Below the pieces are notes generated by a model that saw only the letters and a list, made by a program, of their open reading frames with translations, searched no databases and had not been told where the DNA came from. DNA of 64,000 nucleotides from positions 124,001 through 188,000 of the forward strand of contig NZ_FOJJ01000039.1 in the NCBI RefSeq assembly GCF_900111775.1. The letters are read 5' to 3'. The first letter of the stretch is position 1. Every line of letters begins with the position of its first letter. The stretch is from Desulfuromonas acetexigens (GTDB lineage Bacteria > Desulfobacterota > Desulfuromonadia > Desulfuromonadales > Trichloromonadaceae). Below, one piece after another: positions 62,995 to 64,000 of the stretch. Both the position numbers and the translations under genes were made by a program.

Positions 62995-64000
62995 GGAGCG
63001 TCCTCTTGCCGGAAGAAGGAGCGCATCGCTTCCAGAACTTCCACCGTCGGTGCCGCCAGGGTGCGCGCCGCCGGCAGGGAGCGGAGAAAGATTCGACCGT
63101 AACCCTTTTTCACCACCCGTGTGTCGAGAATCAGCACCACTCCGCGATCGTCGCGGTGGCGGATGAGGCGGCCGAAGCCCTGCTTGAATTTGATGACCGC
63201 CTGGGGGACGGTGTAGTCCATGAAGGCGTCGCCGCCCTGTGCCTCGATCGCCTCGGCCCGCGCCTCCAGCACCGGTTCCGTCGGCACTTTGAAGGGCAAC
63301 CGGGTGATGATCACCTGTTCCAGCGCCCGCCCCGGCACATCCACCCCCTCCCAGAAGGAATCGGTGCCGAAAAGGACGCTGGCCGGGTCGTCGCGGAAGG
63401 TCTTGAGCAGCCGATGGCGGCTGTCTTCCCCCTGGCGCAGGCAATGATAGCCCCGGGCGCCGAGGACCGGTGCCAGTTCCCCATGGACCCGCCGCAATAG
63501 GGAATAGGCGGTGAAGAGGACGAAGCTGCGGCCGCCGGCGGCGAGAATCGCCTGTTCGGTGAGATCGCGAACCTGTTCGGGATAGCCCGGACGCCCCGGC
63601 TCGGGGAGGTCGGTGGGGATGGCGAGGAGCGCCTGGCGGGCAAAATCGAAGGGGGAGGCGAGGAGCAGTTCGCTGAGCCGTCCCGGTTCGGTTCGGTCGA
63701 GGCCGACCCGTTCCTCAAAATAGCGGAAGGATTGCCCGACGGTCAGGGTGGCACTGGTCATGACCACCGTCTTGTAGCGGTCGTAGATTCCCTGTTTCAG
63801 AGACCCGGCGACAGCGAGAGGGGCGGTCTGCAACCGGGTGACGATCCCCATGCCGCGGCCGATGCGCCCTTGGCTCACCTCCAGCCAGGCGCAGGTCTCC
63901 GGCTCCTCGGCGAGAAAGGCGCGCAGATCGCCGGCGATCCCCTCCAGGCGGCCGGCCGGGGCGCGCAGGTCGAGCAGTTGCCCATGCAGCTGCTCCAGGG
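62988..64000 (-). CDS. DinG/XPD-family helicase, C-terminal part (5' end outside the window)
   Basis: C-terminal half of an ATP-dependent DNA helicase of the DinG/YoaA class; the frame stays open to the window edge, so the gene is cut at its 5' end. Visible motifs: VVMTSATLT, FVLFTAYSLLRRV, the LFGTDSFWEGVDVPG segment and the motif VI-like QGFGRLIRHRDDRG, all typical of the second RecA-like domain of SF2 helicases in this class. These help unwind R-loops or forks after damage. The iron-sulphur and Walker A parts would be beyond 64000. Confidence 0.88.
   Translation of the reverse strand, partial: LEQLHGQLLDLRAPAGRLEGIAGDLRAFLAEEPETCAWLEVSQGRIGRGMGIVTRLQTAPLAVAGSLKQGIYDRYKTVVMTSATLTVGQSFRYFEERVGLDRTEPGRLSELLLASPFDFARQALLAIPTDLPEPGRPGYPEQVRDLTEQAILAAGGRSFVLFTAYSLLRRVHGELAPVLGARGYHCLRQGEDSRHRLLKTFRDDPASVLFGTDSFWEGVDVPGRALEQVIITRLPFKVPTEPVLEARAEAIEAQGGDAFMDYTVPQAVIKFKQGFGRLIRHRDDRGVVLILDTRVVKKGYGRIFLRSLPAARTLAAPTVEVLEAMRSFFRQEDAPK

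Overview
The window looks like a chromosomal segment from an anaerobic, respiring member of the Desulfuromonadia (the Geobacter / Desulfuromonas / Geoalkalibacter group). This is an inference from gene content: a fused homodimer-type pyruvate:ferredoxin oxidoreductase, futalosine-pathway menaquinone genes, a CbcL-like nonaheme b/c cytochrome next to an ImcH-like NapC/NirT cytochrome, a diheme cytochrome c peroxidase, sigma-54 promoter usage, and an ATP synthase Fo operon detached from F1. The DNA is GC-rich and densely coded. No phage, insertion sequence, CRISPR array or rRNA operon was seen.

Layout. 1-6.3 kb: a membrane protein, then a sigma-54 promoter with a palindromic upstream site and an IHF site driving a degenerate receiver protein and a small membrane protein; then a family 2 glycosyltransferase, an M23 peptidase, an SDR dehydrogenase and a convergent ATP-grasp-like gene. 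6.4-7.6 kb: two tandem ferritin-like proteins of equal length, the second lacking most diiron ligands. 7.7-11.6 kb: radC, tRNA-Ser(GGA), 4.5S RNA, dnaX (with a textbook -1 frameshift cassette), ybaB and recR. 11.8-15.4 kb: pyruvate:ferredoxin oxidoreductase. 15.6-24.5 kb: menaquinone genes (UbiA-type, UbiX-type, mqnE, mqnC) interrupted by a 742-residue unknown protein, followed by hisC, mutY and a transaldolase. 24.6-28.6 kb: sucCD, an L,D-transpeptidase, a GDSL lipoprotein and a DUF486 protein.

28.8-32.6 kb is the most interesting region: a sigma-70 promoter, a structured 150-nt leader that may mask its own ribosome binding site, and a translationally coupled operon of two D-Ala-D-Ala-ligase-like ATP-grasp enzymes, a GNAT acetyltransferase and a KamA-family radical SAM aminomutase. 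This could make an amide- or peptide-linked beta-amino-acid metabolite; the product is unknown. 32.8-36.1 kb: carB. 36.1-38.0 kb: two toxin-antitoxin pairs back to back (RHH/PIN and ParS-like/RES). 38.1-46.7 kb: a DsrE-like exported protein, then a TonB receptor, complete peptide/nickel-type ABC importer and FmdE-like protein, read as a metal or metal-chelate uptake operon.

46.8-49.4 kb: a SPOUT tRNA methyltransferase and the Fo genes atpZ, atpI, atpB and atpE. 49.9-53.8 kb: the cbcL-like and imcH-like inner-membrane cytochromes, which take electrons from menaquinol toward extracellular acceptors. 54-62.4 kb, mostly on the minus strand: fabH, a large MscS-type channel, cytochrome c peroxidase, a DUF3024-like protein, a CysM-type cysteine synthase and a tail-specific protease. 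The window ends in a DinG-type helicase whose 5' end is cut off. Many gene ends carry clear intrinsic terminators, which define the operons well.
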